The notes under the pieces are model-generated. The model had not been told where the DNA came from. It did no database searches and saw nothing but the letters and a program-made list of their open reading frames with translations. DNA of 41,823 nt, from contig JBPCPI010000127.1 in assembly GCA_050999295.1 (NCBI GenBank), positions 1-41,823 of the forward strand, read 5' to 3'. Origin of the DNA: JACCQS01 sp050999295. Lineage in GTDB: Bacteria > Actinomycetota > Actinomycetes > Mycobacteriales > Geodermatophilaceae. Positions within the stretch are counted from its first letter, which is position 1. Each line of letters begins with the position of its first letter. Both the position numbers and the translations under genes were made by a program. This document shows positions 8,232-15,846 of the stretch, in pieces.

Positions 8232-9364
8232 GTCTCCAATCCACTGTGGACGAGTTGCGTGTGGTGGACCACCACTGTCACGGAGTGCTCCGCCGCGATG
8301 TCGGCCGGAGCGACTTCGAGTCCCTGCTCACCGAGGCCGACGAACCAGGGCCCCTGAACCCGACGCTGTTCGACTCCCAGATCGGGTTCGCCCTGCGCCG
8401 ATGGTGCGCCCCAGTTCTCGACCTCGAACCGCACGCCGAGCCGGAGGCCTATCTGGAGCGTCGAGCCGAACTGGGGCACGTGGAGGTGACGAGCCGCTTC
8501 CTTCGCGAGGCAGGCACCGGCATGTACGTCGTGGACACCGGCTACGTCCCGGAGCCGATCCTCGGCCCGGCCGAGTTGGCCGCCGCCGTCGACGGCGAGG
8601 CTTTCGAGATCGTCCGCCTGGAGCAGGTGGCGGAAAAGGTCATTGCCGGAGGAGTGGACGCCGTGGGTTTCGCCGGTGCCGTCCGGGAAAGCCTGGCGCG
8701 GCGTACGGCGGGGGCAGTGGGCGTGAAATCCATCGCGGCCTACCGGTCGGGACTGGACCTTCCGGACGATCAGCCCACGGAGTCCGAGGTCGCTGCGGCG
8801 GCCGGCCGCTGGTTGCGTGCCGTGGAGCACGGTGCCGTCCCGCGCTGCTCCGACCCGGTGCTGCACAGCTTCCTGGTCTGGGCCGGGATCGACCTCGGTA
8901 AACCGGTGCAGTTCCACGTGGGCCTGGGCGATTCCGACACCGACCTGCGCCGCGGTAACCCGCTGCTGCTGACGCCGCTGCTTCGCGCCACCCAGACCCG
9001 CGGCATCCCGATCATGTTGCTGCACAACTACCCGTTTCACCGCTACGCCGGATATCTCGCGCAGGTGTTCAGCCACGTCTTCGTCGACGTGGGTCTGGCC
9101 ACGCACAATCTCGGCCGAGGCAGCAGCCGGGTGATCGCGGAACTGCTCGAGTTGGCGCCGTTCGGCAAGGTGCTGTTCTCATCCGACGCCTTCGGGTTGC
9201 CGGAGCTCTACCTCCTCGGGACGCTGCTGTTCCGCCGCGGCCTGACCGAGGTGCTGCACGGCGGGATCGCAGACGGCAGTTGGACCGAGACCGATGCCGA
9301 GCGCACCGCCGGAATGATCCTGGCCGGCAACGCAATCCGAGCCTACCGACTGGACGCCGAGTGA
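8228..9364 (+). CDS. Amidohydrolase resembling the FluG N-terminal domain
   Basis: 378 residues. TTG 8228 overlaps the previous TGA (TTGA), a coupled start. The N-terminus has DHHCHG (residues 14-19), corresponding to the first metal-binding strand of the amidohydrolase TIM barrel. Later blocks are VGVKSIAAYRSGL, GKPVQFHVGLG, LLHNYPFHRYAGYLAQVFSHVFVDVG and LFSSDAFGLPELYLLG; the last carries the conserved metal/catalytic Asp. It ends with a helix typical of the family (MILAGNAIRAYRL). In eukaryotic FluG this kind of domain is fused in front of a glutamine-synthetase-like domain; here the matching synthetase is the divergent gene at 4032-5408. The likely chemistry is hydrolysis of an amide, perhaps a gamma-glutamyl amide. 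The substrate is not known. Confidence 0.78.
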   Translation: MSLQSTVDELRVVDHHCHGVLRRDVGRSDFESLLTEADEPGPLNPTLFDSQIGFALRRWCAPVLDLEPHAEPEAYLERRAELGHVEVTSRFLREAGTGMYVVDTGYVPEPILGPAELAAAVDGEAFEIVRLEQVAEKVIAGGVDAVGFAGAVRESLARRTAGAVGVKSIAAYRSGLDLPDDQPTESEVAAAAGRWLRAVEHGAVPRCSDPVLHSFLVWAGIDLGKPVQFHVGLGDSDTDLRRGNPLLLTPLLRATQTRGIPIMLLHNYPFHRYAGYLAQVFSHVFVDVGLATHNLGRGSSRVIAELLELAPFGKVLFSSDAFGLPELYLLGTLLFRRGLTEVLHGGIADGSWTETDAERTAGMILAGNAIRAYRLDAE

Positions 9365-10515
9365 CGCTCGGGGCAGCTGACCTCGATCAGCTGCACGCCC
9401 GGCTGCTCGCGGGCCTGGCCGCCGAACTCCCAGCTGCCATCGAACTCCGACACCGACTCCATGCCGAGCCTCGGCTGGCCGGGGACGAGGATGACACCGC
9501 GCAGGCCATGATCGAGGCGCTCCCCGACGGGCAGGCAGAGGTGCTCGCCGGTACCGGTCGCTGGATCAGCTTCGGCGGGAGTGGACCTGCGATCGGATTG
9601 CGCACCGAGCTCGATGCCTTGCCGGTCGTCGAACGCACGGGCGCGCCCTGGTCGGCCACCGGGAACCTGATGCACGCCTGCGGGCACGACGTTCACATGG
9701 CGGCCCTGGTCGCCGTGTGCTGCGCTGCCGCTCGGATCAGCCTGCCGAGGCCGATCGTCGCGATCCTGCAACCCAGGGAGGAGGTCGCTCCCTCCGGCGG
9801 AGCGGATGTGGCGGATTCCGGCCTGTTGGACGATCTCGATGCAGTGATCGCCGTACACGTACAGCCACAACTACCCGCGGGCATCCTCGGCGTCACCGCT
9901 GGTCCCACCAACGCCGGGACCGACGTCGTCGACATCTTCGTCACCGGCGTCGCCGGACACGCTGGCTACCCGCACACCGTCCGGGACCCCGTTCTCGCGA
10001 TGTGCCAGGTCGTCGTCAGCCTGCAACAACTGGCCAGTCGCCGGGTGGACCCCACGATCGGGACGGTCCTCACCATCGGAGCGGTGCACGCTGGTACGAC
10101 GAGCAACGTCGTTCCCGAGCGCGCTCACGCGCAGGGCAGCCTCCGAGTCATGCGGGACGTCGACCGGATCGAGCTGCTGGCCGCGATGAAAGAGATCGTG
10201 ACGCACACCGCTGCGGCCCACGGCTGTACGGCCACCGTGACCGTGACGCCGTCAGAACCGGTCCTGGTCAATGACGCCGGCCTGGCCGGGGCTGCGGCCG
10301 GATGGCTGCGGCGGACCGGCGCGATCGTGGACGACACATTCCGGTCCTTCGGCGCGGACGACTTCTCGCACTACTGCCATCGCACCCGCGGGCTGATGAT
10401 CTTCGTCGGTACGTCCGCCGAGAACGACCCGGGAAGTCCGGGCCTGCATTCCGACCGCTTCCTCCCCGATGACGGCCTGATCGAACAGGTGGGTCCTCCC
10501 ACGCAAGTCGAATAG
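9361..10515 (+). CDS. M20-family metal-dependent amidohydrolase/aminoacylase
   Basis: 384 residues. GTG 9361 overlaps the previous TGA by four bases (GTGA); the open frame continues 5' inside the preceding gene but that part is out of character. Motifs are RTELDALPV (metal-proximal Asp), NLMHACGHDVHMAAL (metal Cys/His site of the IAA-amino-acid hydrolase/hippuricase subgroup) and QPREEVAPSGGADV (catalytic Glu pair). A small dimerisation domain starts near GVAGHAGYPH, and the last metal His lies in the C-terminal segment SPGLHSDRF. It likely removes an acyl group from an N-acyl amino acid or cleaves a related amide in the cytosol. It closes the coupled operon that starts with the permease and gives the cluster a second amide hydrolase. 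Confidence 0.82.
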   Translation: MTLGAADLDQLHARLLAGLAAELPAAIELRHRLHAEPRLAGDEDDTAQAMIEALPDGQAEVLAGTGRWISFGGSGPAIGLRTELDALPVVERTGAPWSATGNLMHACGHDVHMAALVAVCCAAARISLPRPIVAILQPREEVAPSGGADVADSGLLDDLDAVIAVHVQPQLPAGILGVTAGPTNAGTDVVDIFVTGVAGHAGYPHTVRDPVLAMCQVVVSLQQLASRRVDPTIGTVLTIGAVHAGTTSNVVPERAHAQGSLRVMRDVDRIELLAAMKEIVTHTAAAHGCTATVTVTPSEPVLVNDAGLAGAAAGWLRRTGAIVDDTFRSFGADDFSHYCHRTRGLMIFVGTSAENDPGSPGLHSDRFLPDDGLIEQVGPPTQVE

Positions 10516-10721
10516 GCCGAGCAGGCAGCCCCTACTCGGTAACCCACGAACGCTGCGTGAGCGAGGCCCCGACCCGCAACCACTCACGAACGAGCGGTCA
10601 CGTCATACCGTCTAGCGAGGCAGGCCAGTCCCTGTCCACAATTCCCGGTATCCGCTGACGCGGGTATCCACAGATTCCCTGCACGGCCCATGCCTGCTGC
10701 GCGGGCGAGAACGCTCTCGGC
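10516..10721 (+). other. Intergenic region upstream of the DUF4192 gene
   Basis: 206 bases without a gene. GGTATCC occurs twice as a direct repeat around 10645-10670. A short inverted repeat CGAGA-ACGC-TCTCG (10706-10719) sits immediately before ATG 10722, where a ribosome site would be expected. I see no convincing promoter. Confidence 0.3.
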
Positions 10722-11753
10722 ATGGACGCCACACCGAAACTCAAGCTCAGCGGACCCGGAAGCCTGATCGCCGCAGTACCGCACCTGCTCGGCTTCCCGC
10801 CCGAGGAGTCCCTGGTCCTCGTGGGACTCAGCGGACCCCGCTCGCGCGTGGGCCTCACCATGCGAGCCGACCTTCCTGCTGACGGATCGGCCTTCACCCC
10901 GACTGTCGAGGAGTTGGAGCCGCTCATCGAGGCTTTGCTGCGCGACGGGTCCTCGGAGTGCCTGGCCATGGTCATATCCGAGTGCCCTGACCAGGACGGG
11001 GTGGCTCCGTACGTGGACCTGGTCGCGCACCTGGACGAGGCTCTGGTCGCCGCGTGGCTGGAGGCCAGTGACATCGTCCTGGTCCGGGCCGGATGCTGGC
11101 GGTCCTATCTGTGTCCTGACTCGCACTGCTGCCCGGTCCAGGGCACACCAGTCCCTCCAGCCAATGGCGAGCTCGCCGCCTACGCGGCCTACTCCGGCTC
11201 AGTGGTCCGGGACAGCCGGTCCGCCCTGATTTCCATGATCGCTGCCGATCCGGCGGCGGTCGCCGGCACCGAGCGGGCGCTGGACCACGTGTGCCGGGAG
11301 ATGGCCGACGCATCCGCGGCCGGAACCTCAGAGGCATATCGCGAGCGGATCGAGCACGCGATCAACCGACGCGTGCGGGCCTTGACGGCCGGAACCGCAC
11401 GCCCGCTGAGCAACCGCGATGTCGCCCGGATGTCGGTGGCGCTGATCGATCGACCGCTGCGTGACCGAGTCGCGGCGCACTGCTTGCAGGAATCTGCCTC
11501 GGCGGCGGAATCCCTCTGGATCGAGTTGCTCCGCAGACTGCCGGCGTCACTGGATGCTGCGCCGGCGACCCTGCTGGCGTTGAGTTCGTGGGCGCGCGGC
11601 GACGGGGCCATGGCCAACGTGGCCCTGGACCGGGCGCTGGCCAGCGATCCGGGCTACTCCCTGGCGCAGCTGGTCCGTACGGCGCTGGATCACGCACTGC
11701 CCCCCGGAACGGTCCGCGAGATGCTCGCCTACCCGTCAGCCGAGGCGGGGTAG
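10722..11753 (+). CDS. DUF4192 domain protein
   Basis: 343 residues starting MDATPKLKLSGPGSLIAAVPHLLGFPPEESLVLV, the opening I associate with DUF4192 (PEESLVLV block). The rest has short conserved stretches (DLVAHLDEALVAAWLEAS, WRSYLC) and an alanine-rich helical C-terminus resembling tetratricopeptide helices (LALSSWARGDGAMANVALDRALASDPGYSLAQLV). DUF4192 is frequent in actinobacteria and has no established function. There is no signal peptide or membrane span, so it is cytosolic. No clear ribosome site precedes ATG 10722; an inverted repeat occupies that position. The stop lies nine bases from the stop of the convergent S9 peptidase gene. Confidence 0.8.
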   Translation: MDATPKLKLSGPGSLIAAVPHLLGFPPEESLVLVGLSGPRSRVGLTMRADLPADGSAFTPTVEELEPLIEALLRDGSSECLAMVISECPDQDGVAPYVDLVAHLDEALVAAWLEASDIVLVRAGCWRSYLCPDSHCCPVQGTPVPPANGELAAYAAYSGSVVRDSRSALISMIAADPAAVAGTERALDHVCREMADASAAGTSEAYRERIEHAINRRVRALTAGTARPLSNRDVARMSVALIDRPLRDRVAAHCLQESASAAESLWIELLRRLPASLDAAPATLLALSSWARGDGAMANVALDRALASDPGYSLAQLVRTALDHALPPGTVREMLAYPSAEAG

Positions 11754-11762
11754 CAGATTCGG

Positions 11763-13883
11763 TCAGAGCAGTTCGGGCCGCTCCCAGGGTTCGCCCAGAA
11801 CATGCTGGGCCAAGAAGGCGAGCACCGTCTCGTACCAGATCGCCGCGTTCCCGGGCGTGAGCACCCAGTGGTTCTCGTCCGGGAAGTAGAGGAACTTCGA
11901 CTCCACCCCGCGTTTGCGCAGGTCGTACCACAGGCGAAGCCCCTCGCCGATCGGGACGCGGTAGTCCTTGTCGCCGTGGATGACCAGCATGGGGGTGCTG
12001 ATGTCGTCGGCGAACTTATGGGGCGAGTTGGCCTCGTAGCGCTCGGGGTGCTTGAGCGGATCGCCGAACTCCTTCTCCCAGTAGTACGAGGCGTCGGTGG
12101 CCCCAGAGAAACCGTCCAGGTGCCAGAGGGAGGCGTGCGTGACGATCGCATCGAACCGGTCGGTCTGGGTGGCCACCCAGTTGGCCATATAGCCACCGAA
12201 GGACCCACCCATGGCCGCCGTACGCGCCGAGTCGAGCTCTGGACGTTCGAGCGCGGCATCGGTTGCGGCCATCAGGTCGGTGTAGGGCGTTCCGCCCCAC
12301 TGTCCCCAACCCCGACGGACGAAGTCCTGGCCGTACCCATCCGAGAGCGCGGGATCGGGCAGTAGCACGGCGTATCCGCGCGCGGCCATCAGCCACGGGC
12401 ACCATCGCCAGGACCACGCGTTCCAGCTCATCAGCGGACCCCCGTGGATCCAGAGCAGCAGCGGGGCCGGATTGTCGGCGCTTGCGCCCTCCGGCAGGAC
12501 GAGCCAGGACGCGACCGTCGTGCCGTCGTCGGACTTGGTCTCGATCCGGTGCAGCGTGCCAGGCAGCCGCTCGATCGCACCTGGAGCTGTCAGCCGTACG
12601 GCGTCCTGGTCGACGGCCTGCGGGTCCAGGCGGACCGGAACCGCGGGGGAGTCGTACGCCGCGCGCAGCGCATAGACCGCGGACCCGTCGACGGCCACCT
12701 GGAGGTCGGAGTAGCAGCCGCTGGAGGTGAGTCGACTGACCGCGCCGGAGTGCAGCTCGACCCGGAAGACCGGGTGGTGGCCGAGTTCGGTGGCGGTGAA
12801 ATAGACCGCGCTGCCGTCGGGGGCCCAGGTCGGCGACCCTGGCCATAGGTCCAGACCCGGTGTGAGCTCACGGCCGGTGTCGTCGGTCAGGTCGATGAGC
12901 CACAGGGTCTGGTCCGGGGGGTCGTCGTAGCTACTGTGCGTCCCTCTGACGCAGACCAGTGCGCCGCCGTCGGGAGAGAACGCGGGTCCTTTGAAGTCGT
13001 TGTCGTCGCCCTCGACCAGCACGCGGGATTCACCCGTCGCGGTGTCCACGAGCTCGATCCGAGTCCTGCGATGCGCGGCGGTGGCGCCCGCGACCTCGAC
13101 GGTGCGGGCGATGCGACTGCCGTCCGGCGATAGAGCCAGGTCTTCACCGCCGAGACTGGTCAGGCCGGCATCGGGCGTTAGGTCTCGAACCTCGACCGTA
13201 GACTCGCTCGGCGTGAGGTCCGAGGTCTTGTCGTCAGCGCCGGTCCTGCCGTCATCTGCTACGGGGTCGGTTGCCGGCCCATCCATGGGCAGCTCAGGCA
13301 GGTAAAGGACGTGTGGCCAGGCTGGGCCGAGATCGCGATCCCAGAAGCGGATCGGGTAGTCCTCGTGCAGCAGCGCGGTGACGCCGGAGTCCTTGCGGTG
13401 CTTGCTCCGTTCCGCGTCGGATTTCGCGTCGCTCGCACCGGGATGCATGGCCGCCACGACGGCGACCGCTGCGCTGTCCCGGGCGACTGCGACCGCTGAC
13501 ACACCACCCGGGCGGGACAGCACCAACCGGGCCTCGCCGGCCCGAGCCGGAAGCGCCCACAGTCCGGGCTTGGGTTCGTCGGCGTCCTTCTCGGCGTCAG
13601 GGTCGGGCCGGTCCGAGGTGAAGAGCAGATCACCGTTCGAGGCGAACACCGGCGCAGATTCCCCAGGGGCGCTGCGCGTCAGCCGTCTAGCCGGGTTCTT
13701 CCCGAGCGGATCGACTTCCCACAGGGCGGTCTGCCACTTCGTCTTCTCCGGATTGAGCGTGGCAGCGGAGGTGATCAGTCGCGTCCCATCGGGTGACAGG
13801 GCTAGGCCGGCCAAGCGGGGGATGGCGTTGTAGTCGGCCATCTTGGCAAAAGGGTGGGCCGGTGGCGTTTCGTGGTCGGTCAT
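11763..13883 (-). CDS. S9-family (prolyl oligopeptidase/acylaminoacyl-peptidase-like) serine peptidase
   Basis: 706 residues. The N-terminal half is a WD/TolB-like beta-propeller with repeated LSPDGTRL, FSPDGGALVC and WAPDGSAVYF strands. The C-terminal alpha/beta-hydrolase carries MGGSFGGYMANW (nucleophile S561), HGDKDYRVP (catalytic Asp) and DENHWVL (catalytic His), so the triad is complete. The family cleaves short peptides or N-acylated peptides. There is no signal peptide, so it is cytosolic. ATG 13883 overlaps the TGA of the upstream ideR gene (ATGA), so the two are probably co-transcribed. A poorly conserved Asp/Thr-rich loop (about residues 205-240) interrupts the propeller. Confidence 0.87.
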   Translation of the reverse strand: MTDHETPPAHPFAKMADYNAIPRLAGLALSPDGTRLITSAATLNPEKTKWQTALWEVDPLGKNPARRLTRSAPGESAPVFASNGDLLFTSDRPDPDAEKDADEPKPGLWALPARAGEARLVLSRPGGVSAVAVARDSAAVAVVAAMHPGASDAKSDAERSKHRKDSGVTALLHEDYPIRFWDRDLGPAWPHVLYLPELPMDGPATDPVADDGRTGADDKTSDLTPSESTVEVRDLTPDAGLTSLGGEDLALSPDGSRIARTVEVAGATAAHRRTRIELVDTATGESRVLVEGDDNDFKGPAFSPDGGALVCVRGTHSSYDDPPDQTLWLIDLTDDTGRELTPGLDLWPGSPTWAPDGSAVYFTATELGHHPVFRVELHSGAVSRLTSSGCYSDLQVAVDGSAVYALRAAYDSPAVPVRLDPQAVDQDAVRLTAPGAIERLPGTLHRIETKSDDGTTVASWLVLPEGASADNPAPLLLWIHGGPLMSWNAWSWRWCPWLMAARGYAVLLPDPALSDGYGQDFVRRGWGQWGGTPYTDLMAATDAALERPELDSARTAAMGGSFGGYMANWVATQTDRFDAIVTHASLWHLDGFSGATDASYYWEKEFGDPLKHPERYEANSPHKFADDISTPMLVIHGDKDYRVPIGEGLRLWYDLRKRGVESKFLYFPDENHWVLTPGNAAIWYETVLAFLAQHVLGEPWERPELL

Positions 13884-14566
13884 GGATCGAGCGGGCTCAC
13901 GAAGATGTGCTCTGCGGCGACGCGGGGGAGTGGGTGCCCGTCCACATCGACACCGTCGAGGCGACGAGTCACCAGCACGGTATTGCCCGGGCGGACGTGC
14001 GCATCGGTCAGCCGGTGCAGCAATTCCGCGTCGCCCTGGATCTGCTCGCTGATCCGCTCGATCCGCACCCGTACGCCGTCAAGTGTGGCCACGTCGGAGA
14101 GGAGCACGAGTTCGGCGATGTCGCCGTTCGGTGGCGTTGATGCAGACCAGCCCAGCTCGTCCAGACCTGGGATGGGGCTACCGTGCGGGCAGGTGGTCGG
14201 GTTGTCGAGCAGGGCGACCAATCGCCGCTCCACGGCCTCGCTCATCACGTGCTCCCAGCGGCAGGCCTCGATATGCACGTCCTCCCAGTCCAGGCCGATG
14301 ACATCGACGAGCAAGCGTTCGGCCAGCCGGTGCTTGCGCATAACCTGGGTCGCGAGTTTGCGGCCGATCTCGCTCAGTTCGAGATGCCGATCCCCCTCGA
14401 CCGTGACCAGACCGTCTCGCTCCATCCGGGCCACCGTCTGGCTCACCGTTGGCCCACTCTGATGTAGCCGCTCGGCGATTCGCGCGCGCAGCGGGGTCAC
14501 TCCTTCTTCTTCGAGTTCGAAGATCGTGCGCAAGTACATCTCAGTGGTGTCGATCAAGTCGTTCAC
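13880..14566 (-). CDS. ideR: Iron-dependent transcriptional repressor IdeR/DtxR
   Basis: 228 residues from GTG 14566, with AAGGAG about ten bases upstream; the open frame extends 5' but only this start gives the normal length and N-terminus. Domains are a winged helix (1-73, QSGPTVSQTVARMERDGLV recognition region), a dimerisation/metal domain (74-140) and an SH3-like FeoA domain (about 150-228). All metal ligands expected from DtxR numbering are present: M10, C102, E105, H106 (primary site) and H79, E83, H98 (ancillary site). Over the first 110 residues it matches my memory of M. tuberculosis IdeR closely. It represses iron uptake and storage-related genes when Fe2+ is bound. It is followed by a coupled S9 peptidase and lies head-to-head with acuC. 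Confidence 0.95.
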   Translation of the reverse strand: MNDLIDTTEMYLRTIFELEEEGVTPLRARIAERLHQSGPTVSQTVARMERDGLVTVEGDRHLELSEIGRKLATQVMRKHRLAERLLVDVIGLDWEDVHIEACRWEHVMSEAVERRLVALLDNPTTCPHGSPIPGLDELGWSASTPPNGDIAELVLLSDVATLDGVRVRIERISEQIQGDAELLHRLTDAHVRPGNTVLVTRRLDGVDVDGHPLPRVAAEHIFVSPLDP

Positions 14567-14597
14567 GCGGGCCGCTCCTTCGCGAAGTCCAGGGGAG

Positions 14598-14603
14598 ATG
14601 ATA
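14598..14603 (-). promoter_or_regulatory. Candidate -10 element for ideR
   Basis: Read on the minus strand the hexamer is TATCAT, about 31 bases upstream of the ideR GTG. No convincing -35 hexamer is visible at 17 bases spacing, and no classical iron box (TTAGGTTAGGCTAA type) is seen here, so autoregulation is not supported. Confidence 0.35.
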
Positions 14604-14641
14604 CGGCGCCGGCAACCTGACCCTGGTTCCCTGACCGCGAC

Positions 14642-14647
14642 TACGGT
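14642..14647 (+). promoter_or_regulatory. Candidate -10 element, leaderless start of acuC
   Basis: TACGGT lies seven bases before ATG 14655, the spacing that puts the transcription start on the start codon. No ribosome site is present. Confidence 0.4.
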
Positions 14648-14654
14648 GTGAGCG

Positions 14655-15836
14655 ATGAGCGATTCGGTCGCGATTGTCTGGGACGACAGCATGCTCGAGT
14701 ACGACCTGGGCGGTGACCATCCGCTGCATCCGATCCGGCTCGAGCTCACGATCGCGCTGGCCCAGACGCTGGGCGTCTTCCAAGCACCGAATATCACCCG
14801 GCTCTCCCCTACCGTCGCCGACGAGGATCTGCTGCTCCGGCTGCACACCCCTGCCTACATCGACGCGGTAAAACGAGCGCCGCACGACCCGTACGGCGCC
14901 GGACACGGACTCGGTCCGCCGGACAACCCTATCTTCGACCGCATGCACGAGGCCTCGTGCCTGATCGCCGGCGCCAGCGTGCAGGCAGCCGAGTGGGTAT
15001 GGGGCGGCAGAGGGGACCACGCCGCGAACATCGCCGGTGGTCTGCATCATGCGATGTCCGACCGGGCCAGCGGCTTCTGCGTGTACAACGATCCGGCCCT
15101 GGCCGTCAGCTGGCTGCTCGGCCAGGGCGCCGAGCGGATCGCCTATATAGACGTTGATGTCCATCACGGGGACGGCGTACAGGCGGCCTTCTACGACGAC
15201 CCGCGGGTGCTCACGATCAGCCTGCATCAGAGTCCGCTCTCACTCTTTCCCGGCACGGGGTTTGCGGAGGAGACCGGCCGGGGCGAGGGGGTGGGCGCAG
15301 CGATCAACGTGGCTCTTCCGCCGGGTACCGACGATGCGGGGTGGCTGCGGGCATTTCACGCGGTCGTGCCGTCGGCGCTGCGTGCCTTCGCCCCGGAGAT
15401 CATCGTCAGCCAGTGCGGGTGCGACGCCCACCGGGACGACCCGTTGGCCGACCTGGCCCTGTCCATCGATGGGCAACGGGCCTCGTACAACGCCATGCAT
15501 GACCTGGCGCACGAGGTCTGCGGTGGCAAGTGGCTCGTCCTGGGCGGCGGCGGGTATGGCCTGGTTCGCTGTGTTCCGCGGGCCTGGACGCATCTGCTCG
15601 GCATTGTTGCCGGGAGCGCCGTCGACCCGCAGACGACGATTCCGGTCGACTGGCTCGAGGATGTCCGCAAGCGCAAGCTTCGCGCGATTCCGCCGACCCG
15701 GATGACCGAGGACGGGTCGCCCGACTTCACCGCCTGGGAGCCGGGAGGCGGTGACGGCGTCGACGTCGCCATCCAGCGGACCCGGCGGGCGAGCTTCCCG
15801 CTCCTCGGGCTCGACCCCGACGACCCTCGGGACTAA
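14655..15836 (+). CDS. acuC: AcuC-type histone deacetylase-family lysine deacetylase
   Basis: 393 residues, class I HDAC/AcuC fold. Zinc-site and catalytic motifs are AYIDVDVHHGDGVQ (Asp and His of the active site with the tandem His charge relay earlier at GGLHHAM), SLHQSPLSLFPGTG, SQCGCDAHRDDPLADL (second zinc Asp) and LVLGGGGYG (catalytic Tyr). In Bacillus, AcuC removes acetyl groups from acetyl-CoA synthetase. Zn-dependent, cytosolic. Ten bases downstream starts a GNAT/acyl-CoA-synthetase-like acetyltransferase, the opposing enzyme, so the pair probably forms one operon controlling protein acylation. The start is supported by a -10-like TACGGT seven bases upstream (leaderless). Confidence 0.9.
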   Translation: MSDSVAIVWDDSMLEYDLGGDHPLHPIRLELTIALAQTLGVFQAPNITRLSPTVADEDLLLRLHTPAYIDAVKRAPHDPYGAGHGLGPPDNPIFDRMHEASCLIAGASVQAAEWVWGGRGDHAANIAGGLHHAMSDRASGFCVYNDPALAVSWLLGQGAERIAYIDVDVHHGDGVQAAFYDDPRVLTISLHQSPLSLFPGTGFAEETGRGEGVGAAINVALPPGTDDAGWLRAFHAVVPSALRAFAPEIIVSQCGCDAHRDDPLADLALSIDGQRASYNAMHDLAHEVCGGKWLVLGGGGYGLVRCVPRAWTHLLGIVAGSAVDPQTTIPVDWLEDVRKRKLRAIPPTRMTEDGSPDFTAWEPGGGDGVDVAIQRTRRASFPLLGLDPDDPRD

Positions 15837-15846
15837 CGGCGCGGAC

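Noticed and set aside
7904..9106. 400-codon minus-strand frame opposite the PLP enzyme and amidohydrolase
   Set aside because: Both plus-strand genes have complete catalytic motifs; this frame has none.
14567..14654. IdeR iron box in the ideR/acuC divergent spacer
   Set aside because: No sequence resembling TTAGGTTAGGCTAACCTAA is present on either strand.
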